This document shows positions 1 through 10,600 of a stretch of 37,941 bases of DNA, one piece after another; the first letter of the stretch is position 1; each line of letters begins with the position of its first letter. The stretch covers positions 1 through 37,941 of the forward strand of contig JADLEX010000065.1 in NCBI GenBank assembly GCA_020845895.1, in the 5' to 3' direction. The DNA comes from Deltaproteobacteria bacterium (GTDB lineage: Bacteria > Lernaellota > Lernaellaia > JACKCT01). The notes below the pieces were generated by a model. That model was not told the DNA's origin. It worked only from the letters and a program-made list of their open reading frames with translations, and ran no database searches. The position numbers were made by a program, and so were the translations under genes.

Positions 1-93
1 CGGCAAACCTCCCCCAGGCGAGGACTTGCCGGAAATCAGCTCCATCGCGATCTCGTACTTCCGCACATCGGTAAACTTGCTCGGTCTCGGCAA
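1..93 (-). CDS. Transposase-like N-terminus, cut by window edge
   Basis: A TTG start at 93 is preceded by GGAGG six bases upstream and opens a reading frame that runs off the left edge after 31 codons. The peptide starts MPRPSKFTDVRKYEIAMELI and continues with SGKSSP. A basic start, then a KYEIAxELISGKS helix, is the usual beginning of the helix-turn-helix part of IS3-type OrfA and related transposases. The family call rests on only 31 residues; the last visible residues (GGGLP) are not typical of the second HTH helix, so the copy may be frameshifted or of another HTH family. It reads away from the tRNA-Thr gene, about 150 bases from that gene's 3' end. Confidence 0.5.
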   Translation of the reverse strand, partial: MPRPSKFTDVRKYEIAMELISGKSSPGGGLP

Positions 94-204
94 AGAACAC
101 CTCCCGTGGGCGAACGCCGCCTGCCGGACGCGCCCTGGGCTCTGACGGCCCGACGCGCCGGACGCGGCGGCTCGATACTACCCACTTTCCGGTGTCTCGC
201 CTCC

Positions 205-233
205 AGAGGGGGACAGAATATGCCCCCCCCTCT
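205..233 (-). terminator. Stem-loop just downstream of tRNA-Thr
   Basis: An 8-bp perfect stem (AGAGGGGG at 205-212 with CCCCCTCT at 226-233) and a 13-base loop lie 8 bases past the mature 3' end of the tRNA. There is no T-run after the stem on the minus strand, so it may act as a processing or weak termination signal rather than a classical intrinsic terminator. Confidence 0.35.
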
Positions 234-240
234 TCGCCCG

Positions 241-313
241 AGCCACTGGAGGGTCTCGAACCCCCGACCTGACGATTACGAATCGTCTGCTCTACCAGCT
301 GAGCTACAGTGGC
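241..313 (-). tRNA. tRNA-Thr, anticodon CGT
   Basis: The minus strand folds into a full 73-base cloverleaf: acceptor GCCACTG paired with CAGTGGC, D-arm GCTC/GAGC, anticodon arm GACGA-TTCGTAA-TCGTC, variable loop AGGTC, and T-arm GGGGG-TTCGAGA-CCCTC with one G-T pair. The anticodon CGT reads the threonine codon ACG. The discriminator base is T and CCA is not encoded, so it must be added by the tRNA nucleotidyltransferase. A strong promoter lies just upstream (332-359). Confidence 0.96.
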
Positions 314-331
314 ACCCCAAAAACGGCGCGC

Positions 332-359
332 ATTATATCCGGAACGACTCCCGAATCAA
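332..359 (-). promoter_or_regulatory. Promoter of tRNA-Thr
   Basis: On the minus strand a -35 TTGATT (359-354) and a perfect -10 TATAAT (337-332) are 16 bases apart, 19 bases upstream of the mature tRNA 5' end. The stretch after the -10 is very GC-rich (GCGCGCC), as in stringently controlled stable-RNA promoters. Confidence 0.85.
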
Positions 360-377
360 GCCGCGATCGAGGGCGTA

Positions 378-406
378 TTGCCCGCACCGATCGCTTCCTT
401 TAGTTT
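378..406 (+). promoter_or_regulatory. Possible promoter for the acyltransferase operon
   Basis: TTGCCC (378-383) and TAGTTT (401-406) are 17 bases apart, 30 bases upstream of the ATG at 436. Matches to consensus are partial (4/6 and 3/6). It is divergent from the tRNA promoter. Confidence 0.3.
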
Positions 407-435
407 ACGCCGTCCCCGAGCGGTGGTCTGCGAGA

Positions 436-1671
436 ATGAGCGGCGCGAAAGCGGAACGGTTCCACGAAATCGACCTTTTGAAGGGGCTCGCCTGCTACCT
501 GATGCTGACCGGGCACGCCCTGCGCGCGCACCCGGCGGGATTCGGTCCGCTCGGCTTCGTGGACAAGATCATCATCTACGCGATGGACTTTTCCGGGCCG
601 GTGTTTTTCGTGGCTTCGGGCATGAACGTCTGTACGTTTTTCGACCGCAATCGCGCCAAGGCCGGGTTCGACGCATTCCGTTTCTACCTCGGCCAGGCGG
701 CGATCCTGTTTGTCCTCGGCTACACGTACAGCCTCGCCATCGGCAGCCTCGCGATCGGCATCCCGGACATCTTTCAGGGCGTGGCGGTCTGCACCTCCGC
801 CGTGTTCCTGGTGATGTACCTGCGCCTGCCGGGCTGGGCGTATCTGGTCGTCGCCGCCGCCGTGTACGCCGTCTATTGGCCGTTCCGTTTGGAACTCGAC
901 GCCATCACCGCCGTTGCGAACACGGTGCCGATGTGGACTTCCATCGAGACGTACGACCAGCCGATGTTTCAGACCGCCGTTGCGACCGTGAAGTCGCTCC
1001 CGCTGTGGAAACGGCAGCTCTTCGCACATTTCAGCTTCTTTCCGTGGGCGGTATTTTTTCTCATCGGCGCGGCGGTGTTTCGCACGCGTGGGCGCGTCGG
1101 CGAGATCCTGACCTCGCTCGTCTTCCTCGCGATGCTCGGCGCGTCCACCCTGCTTCCGCAGGCGTTCTTCAGCAACCCGGTCGAGCTATTCTTCCGCGGC
1201 GTGCCGGGATACGTCCTTCAAACGGGCGGCGGCGCCGGGCTCGCGTTTATCGTCGGACGACACCTGTACCGCGGCGCGGGCGGGAGTCGGATCGCACGGG
1301 CGATCGAGTTCGCCGGGCAGGAGTCGTTCCTGCTGCTGATCCTGCACTTCTTTCTCATCACCGTTTCGCTGATGTTCCTGCCCAAACTCCACATGTATGC
1401 GCGCGCCGTTCTCATCATCGCGGGCACCGCCTGGCTGCTACCGATCCTCGCAAGGCGGCGCGATCGGTGGGCGCTGGGCCCGGCGTTCGAGCGCAATGCC
1501 CTCGTGGTTCTCGGCGTGACATTCGCCGTGGGCATCTTTCTTTCCGCAGCTCCGCCGCTCTATATTCTTGCCCGACTCGTCGGTTTCGTGTCGGCCTTCG
1601 CCTTCGCGTTCGTGTTCGGATCGATACGCACGCGCTGGCGCGCGAAATGCCTGACGCCGAACGCCGCCTGA
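436..1671 (+). CDS. Multi-pass membrane acyltransferase-like protein (HGSNAT/DUF1624-like), copy 1
   Basis: A 411-residue integral membrane protein with about ten hydrophobic segments. Near the N-terminus it has EIDLLKGLACYLMLTGHA, with Asp13, Lys16-Gly17 and His27 placed as in the heparan-alpha-glucosaminide N-acetyltransferase / DUF1624 and related membrane acyltransferase families, which pass acyl groups across the membrane to sugars. The open frame extends upstream through the tRNA gene, but that part is not protein-like; the ATG at 436 (preceded by a weak GCGAGA) begins just before the conserved motif. It lies 16 bases before a clear paralogue (1688-2974) and upstream of a membrane glycosyltransferase, which suggests modification of a surface or lipid-linked glycan. 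Substrate unknown; the family call is from motif and topology only. Confidence 0.72.
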   Translation: MSGAKAERFHEIDLLKGLACYLMLTGHALRAHPAGFGPLGFVDKIIIYAMDFSGPVFFVASGMNVCTFFDRNRAKAGFDAFRFYLGQAAILFVLGYTYSLAIGSLAIGIPDIFQGVAVCTSAVFLVMYLRLPGWAYLVVAAAVYAVYWPFRLELDAITAVANTVPMWTSIETYDQPMFQTAVATVKSLPLWKRQLFAHFSFFPWAVFFLIGAAVFRTRGRVGEILTSLVFLAMLGASTLLPQAFFSNPVELFFRGVPGYVLQTGGGAGLAFIVGRHLYRGAGGSRIARAIEFAGQESFLLLILHFFLITVSLMFLPKLHMYARAVLIIAGTAWLLPILARRRDRWALGPAFERNALVVLGVTFAVGIFLSAAPPLYILARLVGFVSAFAFAFVFGSIRTRWRAKCLTPNAA

Positions 1672-1687
1672 CCGATCAGAGGGAACG

Positions 1688-2974
1688 ATGAACGCGCCAT
1701 CGAATCGGGATCTCGACATCGACCTCGCCAAGGGGCTCGCATGCCTGATGATGATCTACGGGCACATCGGGTTTCAGATGAACGTCGTCATCGACCGACC
1801 GCCCCACCTCGTCCCGAGCTGGATCTTCGCGGAAAGCTCCGTCGCCCTGTTTTTCATGGCGACCGGAATGAACGTGCTGCATTACGTCCAGCGCGCCGCA
1901 TCGAAAAAAGGATTCGGTCCCACCCGCGACTTCCTCATCACCAACGTCGCGCTTTTCTTTTTGGGATTCGTTTACAACGTCAACCGATACTCCGTCGGCC
2001 TGATGGATCTTTTTCAGGGGATCGCGGTCGCGGCGTTCGTCACCTACATCCCGTTCCGCCGGCAATGGCCCACGTGGGCGATCGTCGTCATCGCGCTCGA
2101 ACTGTTCGTCATCGCATTCGGGTTCGCGCTCACGCCCGATCCGTCGATCGGGAACGGTTACATCGCCGTTTCGGCAAAGGCATTTGCCGATTCCATGCGG
2201 CCCGGCGCCGCGCACCCGAACCTCATGGGACAGTACCTCGCGATGCTCGGCGAGTTGAGGGACCTGCCGCTCTGGCAACGTTTTCTGTTCATCCAGTTTT
2301 CCGCGCTGCCGTGGACGGGCTGCGCCCTGCTCGGCGGCGTGCTGATGCGTCACGCGCGGACGAAACGCGAAATCTGGCTATGGATCTTCTTCGCGGCGAT
2401 TCTCGCCTCGTCGCTGGCGTTTCCGTTTTTCCTGGCGCAGCACATGGTGGATTACTTTCATCGCGGCAAACCTGACTACGTGCTGCGTCATGTGGGAATC
2501 GCGGGGTTGTTCATCCTGGCCGCCCGACGTTGGTACACGGGACAGTGGCGCGCCGGGCGCTGGCTCGAGTTTATCGGTCGGGAGTCGTTTTTCGTCTTCG
2601 TGCTCCAGTGGCTGTTTCTGGAAGTCTCCACGACCATCGTGAAGAGTCCTCCGTCGTTTGTGATGATCGTCGGTCAAACCGTGGTGGTGATGAGTCTCAT
2701 CACGTTGACGACAAAAAAGCTCGCCGCGCGCCGAGACCGGGGTGCGGACTCGATGGCCTTCGCCAAGCGCTGGTTCGCAATCGCGATCGGCGTCGGTTTC
2801 GCCGCGTGGTGGATCGGGCGCGTTCCCAAACCGCCGCTCTACCTCAACGTCCATCTGGCGCACCTGATCTCCAACATCTCGAGCATCGCGTTCGCGATGG
2901 CGTTCCCGTCACTCAAGACGCTGATGCGCGGATCGAAAAAACCCCGTGGCGTGCCCGAGGCCGCGCATGCCTGA
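1688..2974 (+). CDS. Multi-pass membrane acyltransferase-like protein, copy 2
   Basis: A 428-residue membrane protein, start ATG at 1688 with AGAGGG well placed upstream. It shares motif order with its upstream neighbour: DIDLAKGLAC then GH (Asp12, His26), FFxATGMNV against FFVASGMNV, a DLFQGIAV segment against DIFQGVAV, LPLWQRFLF against LPLWKRQLF, and a C-terminal FIGRESFFVFVLQ against FAGQESFLLLILH. The two are therefore tandem duplicates of one membrane acyltransferase-like family. It ends with a basic tail. Its last 8 bases overlap the next gene, so the three genes probably form one transcript. No acceptor can be named. Confidence 0.72.
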   Translation: MNAPSNRDLDIDLAKGLACLMMIYGHIGFQMNVVIDRPPHLVPSWIFAESSVALFFMATGMNVLHYVQRAASKKGFGPTRDFLITNVALFFLGFVYNVNRYSVGLMDLFQGIAVAAFVTYIPFRRQWPTWAIVVIALELFVIAFGFALTPDPSIGNGYIAVSAKAFADSMRPGAAHPNLMGQYLAMLGELRDLPLWQRFLFIQFSALPWTGCALLGGVLMRHARTKREIWLWIFFAAILASSLAFPFFLAQHMVDYFHRGKPDYVLRHVGIAGLFILAARRWYTGQWRAGRWLEFIGRESFFVFVLQWLFLEVSTTIVKSPPSFVMIVGQTVVVMSLITLTTKKLAARRDRGADSMAFAKRWFAIAIGVGFAAWWIGRVPKPPLYLNVHLAHLISNISSIAFAMAFPSLKTLMRGSKKPRGVPEAAHA

Positions 2975-4670
2975 ACGCGTACGGCCCTCGGATCGCCGCG
3001 TCTTCTCGTTCGCGCTGGCTGCGATCATCTGCGCCAAGTTTGTGCTCGTGTTCCTCGGGGCGGGCAATCCGCAGAACCCGCTCGATTTCCTGCGTCCGGT
3101 CGATGACGCGTACATCTCGTACCGATACGCCGAGAACCTCGCCCACGGATTCGGGCTCGAATACAACCCGGGCGAGCGCGTCGAGGGCGGAACGTCGATC
3201 GCGCTCATCGCCCTGCTCGCGCCGTTTTCGCTGGCCGGCATCCGCCGGATCGATTTCGTGGCGGTCGTGCTCAGCCTGCTGGCGAGCGCGGGGACGGTCA
3301 CGTTGGCCTCGCGCTACCTGCGCGAACGCACGACGGGGCTGATCGGCCGGGCCGAGGCATTCGTGCTCGCGTTCCTGACGCTCTCCACGTGCGTGCTCGT
3401 CTGGGCGTGGGCGGGTATGGAGACGTCGATCTTCGCCTTCGTGTGGCTGGCGGGCGTGCTGCGCCATTTACGCGAGTCGGAGCGCGAGGACTGGCCGTGG
3501 GCAAGCGCTTTGCTCACGGTCGCGGCCGGCCTGCTGCACCCCGATGGCGTTTTACTCGCGCCGATCCTCGGCCTGTCCTGGCTGTTTCCGTTCACGAAGA
3601 CGCGGGCGGTGCGCGGCGTGGTTTACGGCGCGATCGTGGTGGCGCTGTTTGGCGGATACTGGCTCGCGCGTTGGACCTACTTCGGCTACCCGATGCCCAA
3701 CACATTCTACGCCAAAGTCGGCTCGGGAGCGGATCTGTTCCGCGCGGGATTCACCTACATTCGCGTCGCGGTGTTTTCGACGCTCGTCCCCCTCGCCACC
3801 GCGTTTTACGCACTCAAGACCATTAAGGGTTGGCGTTCGTGGCCGCGCGAGGTCTGGATCTTCCTGGGCGCGGCGACCATCTACGTGCTCTACGTAATGA
3901 AGGTCGGCGGCGACTTCTACCCCTTCCACCGGTTCTTCCTCGCGGCGCTCGTGCTCCTGACGCTCGCCGGGTGGCGGCTGCGCGGAATCTCGGGAAAAAC
4001 GTCCGGCGGTCCCGCAAGTCGGAAAGCGTGGGCGCTCGTCGTTCTCGCCATCGCGGCCATGAATGTCTGGTCGTATTTCTACACGTTCCAGGGGCTCATC
4101 CATCGCGATCTGCAGCGCGTCGTGAAGAATTTCGCGGCGACCGGCGTCGCGATGCGCGATTCGATGCCCGAAAACACCACGGTGGCGACGCTGCCCATCG
4201 GCGCGCTCGGCTTTTTCTCGAAGCTGCGCATCCACGACATGATGGGGCTTGTCGATCTGCACATCGCGCGACTGCCGCGCGACGCCACGCGCGGCGTGGT
4301 GGGCCACGAGAAGTTCGACCACGCCTACACGCTCTCGAAACGACCCGAGGCCATCGTCGTGCTGCCGAGCCTGTACACCGACGACAACGCCGGCTACGAA
4401 AAGTGGCTCAATGAGAACGCGCTCGCGCCGTCGCAGTACCGCATCTACGAGCAGAGTGCGCTTCGCGAAGAGTATCGCCTCGCGAAGCTGCCCGTGCGAA
4501 AGAAGCTGGTGGCGTATGGATTCCTGCGCAAAGAGCTCGTCGGCACGCCGGACTACGACAAATGGACTGCCATGAGCGACGCCGACAACGACCTGGCGTT
4601 CGCGACTCCGTCGCGCGCCGCGGCCCATCCGCTGCACGGCAAGTCGTTCGGCATCTGGACCTTCAAGTAG
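2967..4670 (+). CDS. GT-C type integral membrane glycosyltransferase
   Basis: A 567-residue polytopic membrane protein. The first loop has VDDAYISYRYAENLAHGFGL, then YNPGERVEGGTS (about residues 45-76), the signature of a large family of GT-C glycosyltransferases that use polyprenyl-phosphate sugars, including AftB-like arabinofuranosyltransferases. The Asp-Asp pair (46-47) is the expected catalytic/metal site. A later VGGDFYPFHRFF matches the conserved GGDF..RF loop of the same family. A soluble C-terminal domain follows the last membrane helix. The ATG at 2967 (GAGG upstream) is preferred over the GTG at 2946 because it overlaps the previous gene by only 8 bases. It ends 15 bases before the convergent giant gene. 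The transferred sugar cannot be told. Confidence 0.75.
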   Translation: MPERVRPSDRRVFSFALAAIICAKFVLVFLGAGNPQNPLDFLRPVDDAYISYRYAENLAHGFGLEYNPGERVEGGTSIALIALLAPFSLAGIRRIDFVAVVLSLLASAGTVTLASRYLRERTTGLIGRAEAFVLAFLTLSTCVLVWAWAGMETSIFAFVWLAGVLRHLRESEREDWPWASALLTVAAGLLHPDGVLLAPILGLSWLFPFTKTRAVRGVVYGAIVVALFGGYWLARWTYFGYPMPNTFYAKVGSGADLFRAGFTYIRVAVFSTLVPLATAFYALKTIKGWRSWPREVWIFLGAATIYVLYVMKVGGDFYPFHRFFLAALVLLTLAGWRLRGISGKTSGGPASRKAWALVVLAIAAMNVWSYFYTFQGLIHRDLQRVVKNFAATGVAMRDSMPENTTVATLPIGALGFFSKLRIHDMMGLVDLHIARLPRDATRGVVGHEKFDHAYTLSKRPEAIVVLPSLYTDDNAGYEKWLNENALAPSQYRIYEQSALREEYRLAKLPVRKKLVAYGFLRKELVGTPDYDKWTAMSDADNDLAFATPSRAAAHPLHGKSFGIWTFK

Positions 4671-4685
4671 GCCGGCGCGCTCAGA

Positions 4686-7600
4686 TCATCGTTTGTAGAT
4701 CTGCGAGAGCGTCTGCTTTGCGCCGATCACCGCCTCGTGCTCCGGCGGAAACTTCGCGATGAGTCGCTCGAGCAGTCGAACCGCCTGCGACTGGTCGCCG
4801 TTGTCCTTGAGCAGCATCGCAGCCGACGACAACGCCCATGCGGTGTCCTGACGGTCCGGCCACGTATCGAAGACGGTCTGGTACTCCTTCACCGCCGACG
4901 AAACCATCTTTCGCTGCGCATAATGGCTCGCGAGTCCCATGTGCGCGTTGATGAGGTCCTGATCCTTTGCGGCCTTGGCGGACAGGATCGCGCGGAACAC
5001 CGACTCCACGTCGCCCGCGGGTTCCTGTTGCCGGATCTGGGCGAGGTCGAATAGCGCGACGACCGACTGCGGCGCGTCGGGGAATTTCTTGGCGATCTCG
5101 AGCAGGATATCCGCGGCCGCCTCGTCGTCCCCACGCGCCAGTTCGTTGTGCGCCTGCCCGATCCGGGCCTGCAGGATCGTATTCCGATCCGCGTCCGGCG
5201 CGTCCTCGATCGCCTGAAACGCCGTCCTCGCCTCGTCGTAACGGCCGAGCCCGGACAGGCTCTGCCCCTTGGTGAAGTGCGCCCAGCGACGCCGTTCGGG
5301 ATCCTTCGTCTGTGCAAGTAGCGTTTCCAGCGACGCAAGAGCTTCATCCCATTGCTGCCGCTCGCGGTGTTTTTCGATCTTCTGCTGAAGAACGTTGTCG
5401 GCCGCGTTCCGATCGCCCGGGAAGCGTTCGCGCAGCAGCGCAAGATGCTCCTCGAAGCCGCGGATGTCGCCCGTCTCCAGATCGGACGCGATGGCCGCCT
5501 GAATCGCCTCGCTCGCGGACGGGTCCTTCGGCATCACGTTCGCCGCGGACAAAAACGCCGCGCGCGCCTTGGCCTCCTCTCCGGACGAACGCAGCAGGTG
5601 GCCGAGTCCGATCAGCGCGCGGGCGCGGGCGATCGGGGCGGCCTGCGCATCGTCGATCACCGCCTGATAGATGGCGCGCGCGTCCTCCGGCTTCTTCTTC
5701 TCGATGAACGCCTGCGCCAGCATGTTGCGAACGTGCGCGCGGTCCGAGTCGTTCTTCGCCTCCTTGAGCGCGGTCTGATACTGCGCGATGGCGTCGTCGA
5801 TCTTCCCGGATCGCTTCGCGACGTCGGCGAGCCCGAAACGCGCGTTCATCCGCGCGCTTTCCTGCGCCGTGGGACTCGCCAGCATCTGCTCGAAATACTT
5901 GCGGGCAGTCGCGAGATCGTTTTCGTTCAGGGCGATCTGGGCGAGACTCTGCGTCGCCCAGAGCGCGGTCAGCGAGCGCGGGGCGAGTTCGACCGCGCGG
6001 CGGTATGCCGCCTGTGCGTCCTTGGGACGATTCGACTGCTGAAAGATCCCGCCGAGCTCGGTCGAAAGACGAGCCTTTTCCGCGGCGTCGGTTTCCGCGG
6101 CGATCAGCTTGTCGAAGGCGTCCTTGGCCGCCGCGACGTCGCCCATCTCCGCCAAAATCTGCGCAACGGACGTCTCGGACTGGCGGCGAGTCTCGGGCGA
6201 TTTCGAGTCCTTCGCGAGCTTGCGGAAGAGGGCGAGGGAGTCGTCCAGCGCGCGCATTTTTCGCAGCGACTGCGCCAGTTCCCATGTCGCCTCTTCCCGC
6301 ATCACGGCGTCCGCCGAATTCGACTCCGAGACGGCGCGAAAGATCTTCGCGGCCTCTTCCGGCCGGTTCGCGTCCTGATGCAGCCTTGCGATGGCGACAT
6401 CGACCCGCAGGCTTTTTGCCGGGTCCGTGGTCGCCTTTTTCAATTCCTCCAGAGTGGCGAGCGCCTCATCCGTTCGACCCGCCTGTTTCAGCGCGTTCGA
6501 CAGTCCGTAATGCGCCTGCTCCGCCGAGGCCGCGCCGTCCGCGCGGGCGAGGAGATCGCGATACAGCTTGACCGCGTCGTCGAACCGATTTTGTTCGGCG
6601 TAGCACTGGGCCGCGGAACCGAGCGCCCACTCGCGCGACTCGGCGGTCGTCCCCTTCTCGGCAATGGCCAGAAACGCCGCGACCGCTTCATCGAATCGTC
6701 GCGCCTGACGCAGGGTTTCGGCCCGCCCGGCGGTCGCCTGATCGCGCAGACTCTGCTCGAGCCCGGAGTTTTTGAGCAGATCGTCGTAACTCCGAAGCGC
6801 ATCGTCGAAGCGATTGTTCTGCCGATGCAATTGCGCGAGTTGAAACGCCACGTTCGCTTTACGGCCGGGCTCGTTCGCCGACTCGACCACACCGCCCAGC
6901 AGTTTGGCCGCCTCGTCCGCGCGGCCCGTCGCAGACATCAACTGAGCGAGGGCGGTCTTGACGTCGGACTGATACGCGAAGTCGCCCGGAAACCGTTTCC
7001 CCATCTCCGTCAGGAGCTTTTCCGCTTCAGCGGTCCGATCGGCTTGGACGTAGGCCTGCACGATCTGCTGAACCACCTGAAACTGCGCGTTCGCCGGCAA
7101 CGCGAGGTCGAGATTCTTCCTCCACGCCGCCACCGCATCGTCGATACGTCCCGCGCGACCGGCGATCTGCGCGAGCCCGGAGTTCGCCGCCGCCAACGCA
7201 TCCGGCCGGTTCGCGAAATCCTTGCCGATCTCGCCCGCGAGTTGCGCAACCGCCGCCGCATCGCCCGCGTCCACGGCCAACGAGATGAGTTCCGTCAGCG
7301 CATTGAGCCGCGACTCGGGCGATTTCGCGGCCTTTGCCGCCTTCTCATAAGCCGCGACGGCGTCCGCGCGACGGTCCTCGCTTTTCAGCGTCCACGCGAT
7401 TCCCATTCGGGCCTGATCGGATGCCACTTCGTCATCGGAATAGTCCTTGGCGATCGCCTCGAAGGCTCGACGGGCTTTCTCCCATTCCCGCGCGTTGGAA
7501 TACGCCTGCGCGAGCGCAATCAGCGCCTGCTTGCGCAACGCGGGGAGCTCGGATTCCGCCGTCAACGGCTCGAGCGCCCGGACCGCCAAATCCAGCTTGC

Positions 7601-10600
7601 CGGTTCTCGCGAGCGATTCCCCGAGCACAAGCGACATCGCATCCGCCGTTCCCTGCGATCCGGGACCTTTCGCGCGGACCTCGGCAATCATGGTCGTCGC
7701 GGCATCGAGCTGCCCCTGCGCGACCATCACTCGCACCAGCGCGGTTCTCGCGCCCGACGACGTGCCGTCGTCCGTGGGCGTCGCGATGAGCGTCTCATAG
7801 TGCTTGCGGGCGCCGGCGAGGTCCCCCTTTCGTTCGAGCAACTGGCCGAGCGAAAAACGCGCCTGCGCCACCTCCACGATGCGACCGTCCCCTGCGTATT
7901 TCCCGATCAGCGATTCGTACGCATTGATCGCCGCGTCGGGACTGGCACCGCGGTCGTGGAACCCGGCAAGAGCGAGCATCAACTGCGCCTGCTCCCGAGG
8001 CTCCTTTTCCTGGGCGGACGCGGCCTCCAGCATCGACAGCGCCTCGGGGAACCTTCCCGAATCGGCGATTGCGTTCGCGAGCTTTTGAATCAGTTGCGCC
8101 CGCCCACCGACCTCGGTCGTTGGAATCGCGATCGCGCGATCGTATGCCGCGCGGACCGCGTCGAGATTTCCCCGCTGTGCCTCGATATCCATGATGCGCG
8201 AATACGCCTGACGAGCCGACGCGGGCGGCGCCGATTCCACGATCGCGCGAAACTCGGCGAGTGCCGCGTCGAAATCCCGGGCACGCGCCAGGCTCTCCGC
8301 CTTGGCCAACCGAACGACCGACAGATCGTCGGTGCGCGTCGGGAAACGATCCGCGAGGGTCTTCGCCACGACATCGAGATCGGCGATCCGGCCCTGATCG
8401 GCGTAGAGCATCTGCAGAGAACGCAGCGCGCCAAGCGCGACGTCCGCCTGCGGATTTTTCGCGACGTCGTTCCAGATGGCCTCCGCGCCGGCCACGTCGC
8501 CGGTCAGCCGGAGGTATTCCGCTTCTTCCGAACGCGTCCGCGCCGCGAGGACGGGATCCCCCACGTAACGCTTCGCCATCAGCTCGATCTGCTTCTTCCA
8601 TTCCGTCAGGTTGCGCGATTGGCGATAGACGTTGACGATGTTCAGGTCGGGGTTGAAGTTGAGATTCAGGTCCGTCGTGAGTTCGGAGACACGACGATAC
8701 TGCGCAACCGCCTCGTTCGCGTCGCCAAGTTCCCATGCGATATCGCCCAGGGTCTGTCGAATGGTCGACTGCATGTGAGGCGATTCTTCGGAATCGGCGA
8801 GGACTTCGTTGAGGAGCTCACGCGCCTTTTCGTGCTCGCCGCGATTCCGATAGACGCCAGCCAGCATGATGGCCGCGTTATTGCGCGCTCCCGCATCCTT
8901 CAGCGTTTCGCGAAGTCCTTCGAGAATCTTCGCGGCTTCGTCCAGACGGCGGGCCGCGAGAAGCACCGTCACACGGTCGATGGTGAGCCGCTGGGCCTGC
9001 TCGTCAACGGACTTCACGCGTTCCAGCGCCCCATCCAGAACCTTGAGCGCGTCGTCAAACCTGCCGATTTGCGTGAGCACCGCGGAGAGCGAGGATGCGA
9101 CACCCGCGATCTGCACCGGCTCCTTCGCGCTTTCGAGCAGACGCTCGTACCGGGCGACGGCGAGCTCCGGCGTGCCTCGATTTTTTTCGCCGTCGGCGAT
9201 GGCGTTCTCCGCGGCGAGAATCAGTTCGGTCTGGTCTGCGTAACGCTCCTTGACCAGCGCGAGCTTCGCCTGCGCGCCCTCGAGATCGCCCATGCTGACG
9301 AAGACCTCGATCTGCTGCGAGAGCACCTGCGCCGCGCGCTGAGGAATGTCGACGTTTTGCGCGAGAACCTCATCCAGCCGCGCGATGGCCTTGGGTCCCT
9401 GGCCGTGTTCTTTCCACAGTCGCGCGACACTGAGATTGGCGTTGAAAATCGCGTCGCTCGAAAACTGTCGCGAGCCGACGATCTTCATGTAGGCCGCTTC
9501 GGCGGCTTCGACGTCCCCACGCAGGACCTCGATCTGGGCGATCCGTTCCCAGGCGCGCGACGACTCCGGATACGCGTTCCACCGCTCGGCGAACGACGCA
9601 AACGCCGCGACGGACTTTTCGTATCGCCGTTCCTGAGCGAGGGCGTCGGCGAGACCGAGTTCCGCGGAAAACAGGCTGGCCTTGAGCTCCGGCCGGTCGG
9701 TCGTGCCCGCGACCACGAGATCGAAGTACCGGCGCGCATCGTCGATTTTGTTCTGCCCCAGGTACAGGTTGGCGAGCTGCACCCGGATATTGGCGACGCG
9801 AAAGGGATCATCGGGATACTTGGCGAGGATCAGTTCGTAATGCCGGATGGCGCGCGGGACATCCTGCTTCGATACCGCGTCGCCGGCGGCCTGTTCGAGA
9901 CGAGTGTAGGACCAGTTCGCGGGATCCCGGTACCAAAGCCACCCGTACGCCAGTACCGAAGCCACGATGACGGCCACGGCCGCCTGCGCGAGACGGCTCG
10001 TGCGCAGCGTGCGGCCGACACGCAGCCACAATAGGCTGCTCGTCTTCGCGCCGCGCTCGCGGAATGCGATCAAGGCCGCTTCGTCGTATCCTTTGACGGA
10101 CTTGAGAATCGCACCTTTCAGCGCGGCGTCCGCGAACTCGACGGCCTCGTGGCGGCCTCCCGAAAACTGCGCGTGCGCCAGATTCGCGCCGCGAAAGTCA
10201 ACGCGTTCGAGACGCGTGCTCGACCAATTGCTCTTGATCAGCGTTCCGCCGGAGAAGTCGCAATCCCGAATCTGCGACAGGAAGAAGTCGATATCCGTCG
10301 CGTTCGCCGACTGAGCGTTTACGTCGGCGAGTTCCGCGTTGATCCAGATCGACCGTTCGAGATACGCACCCCCGAGCCGTGCCCCTTCCCACGTCGTCTC
10401 GACCAGATCCGCACCGGTGAAATCCGCTCCCGCGAAGTCGACATTCGCAAAACGGCTCTTCGACGCGAGCGCGTCGCGCCACGCGGACTTTTCGCCTCGC
10501 ACGTTTTCGAGTTTGGCCTCGCGCACCTTCGCGCCGACGAGCGTCGCTTCGTCCAGCGTTGCACCGGTCAGGTCCGCGCCGTCGAGATCGGCCTTCTCCA

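Noticed and set aside
106-435. An upstream extension of the first acyltransferase gene through the tRNA
   Set aside because: The translated part includes the familiar peptide made by reading a tRNA gene (SNPRPDDYESSAL), and is not protein-like. The ATG at 436 precedes the conserved motif.
5352-10034. A 1,560-codon open frame on the plus strand opposite the giant gene
   Set aside because: It is antisense to a repeat-rich, GC-rich gene with clear domains; its translation has no recognisable motif and is Arg/Leu-rich. Long stop-free antisense frames are expected from the codon use here.
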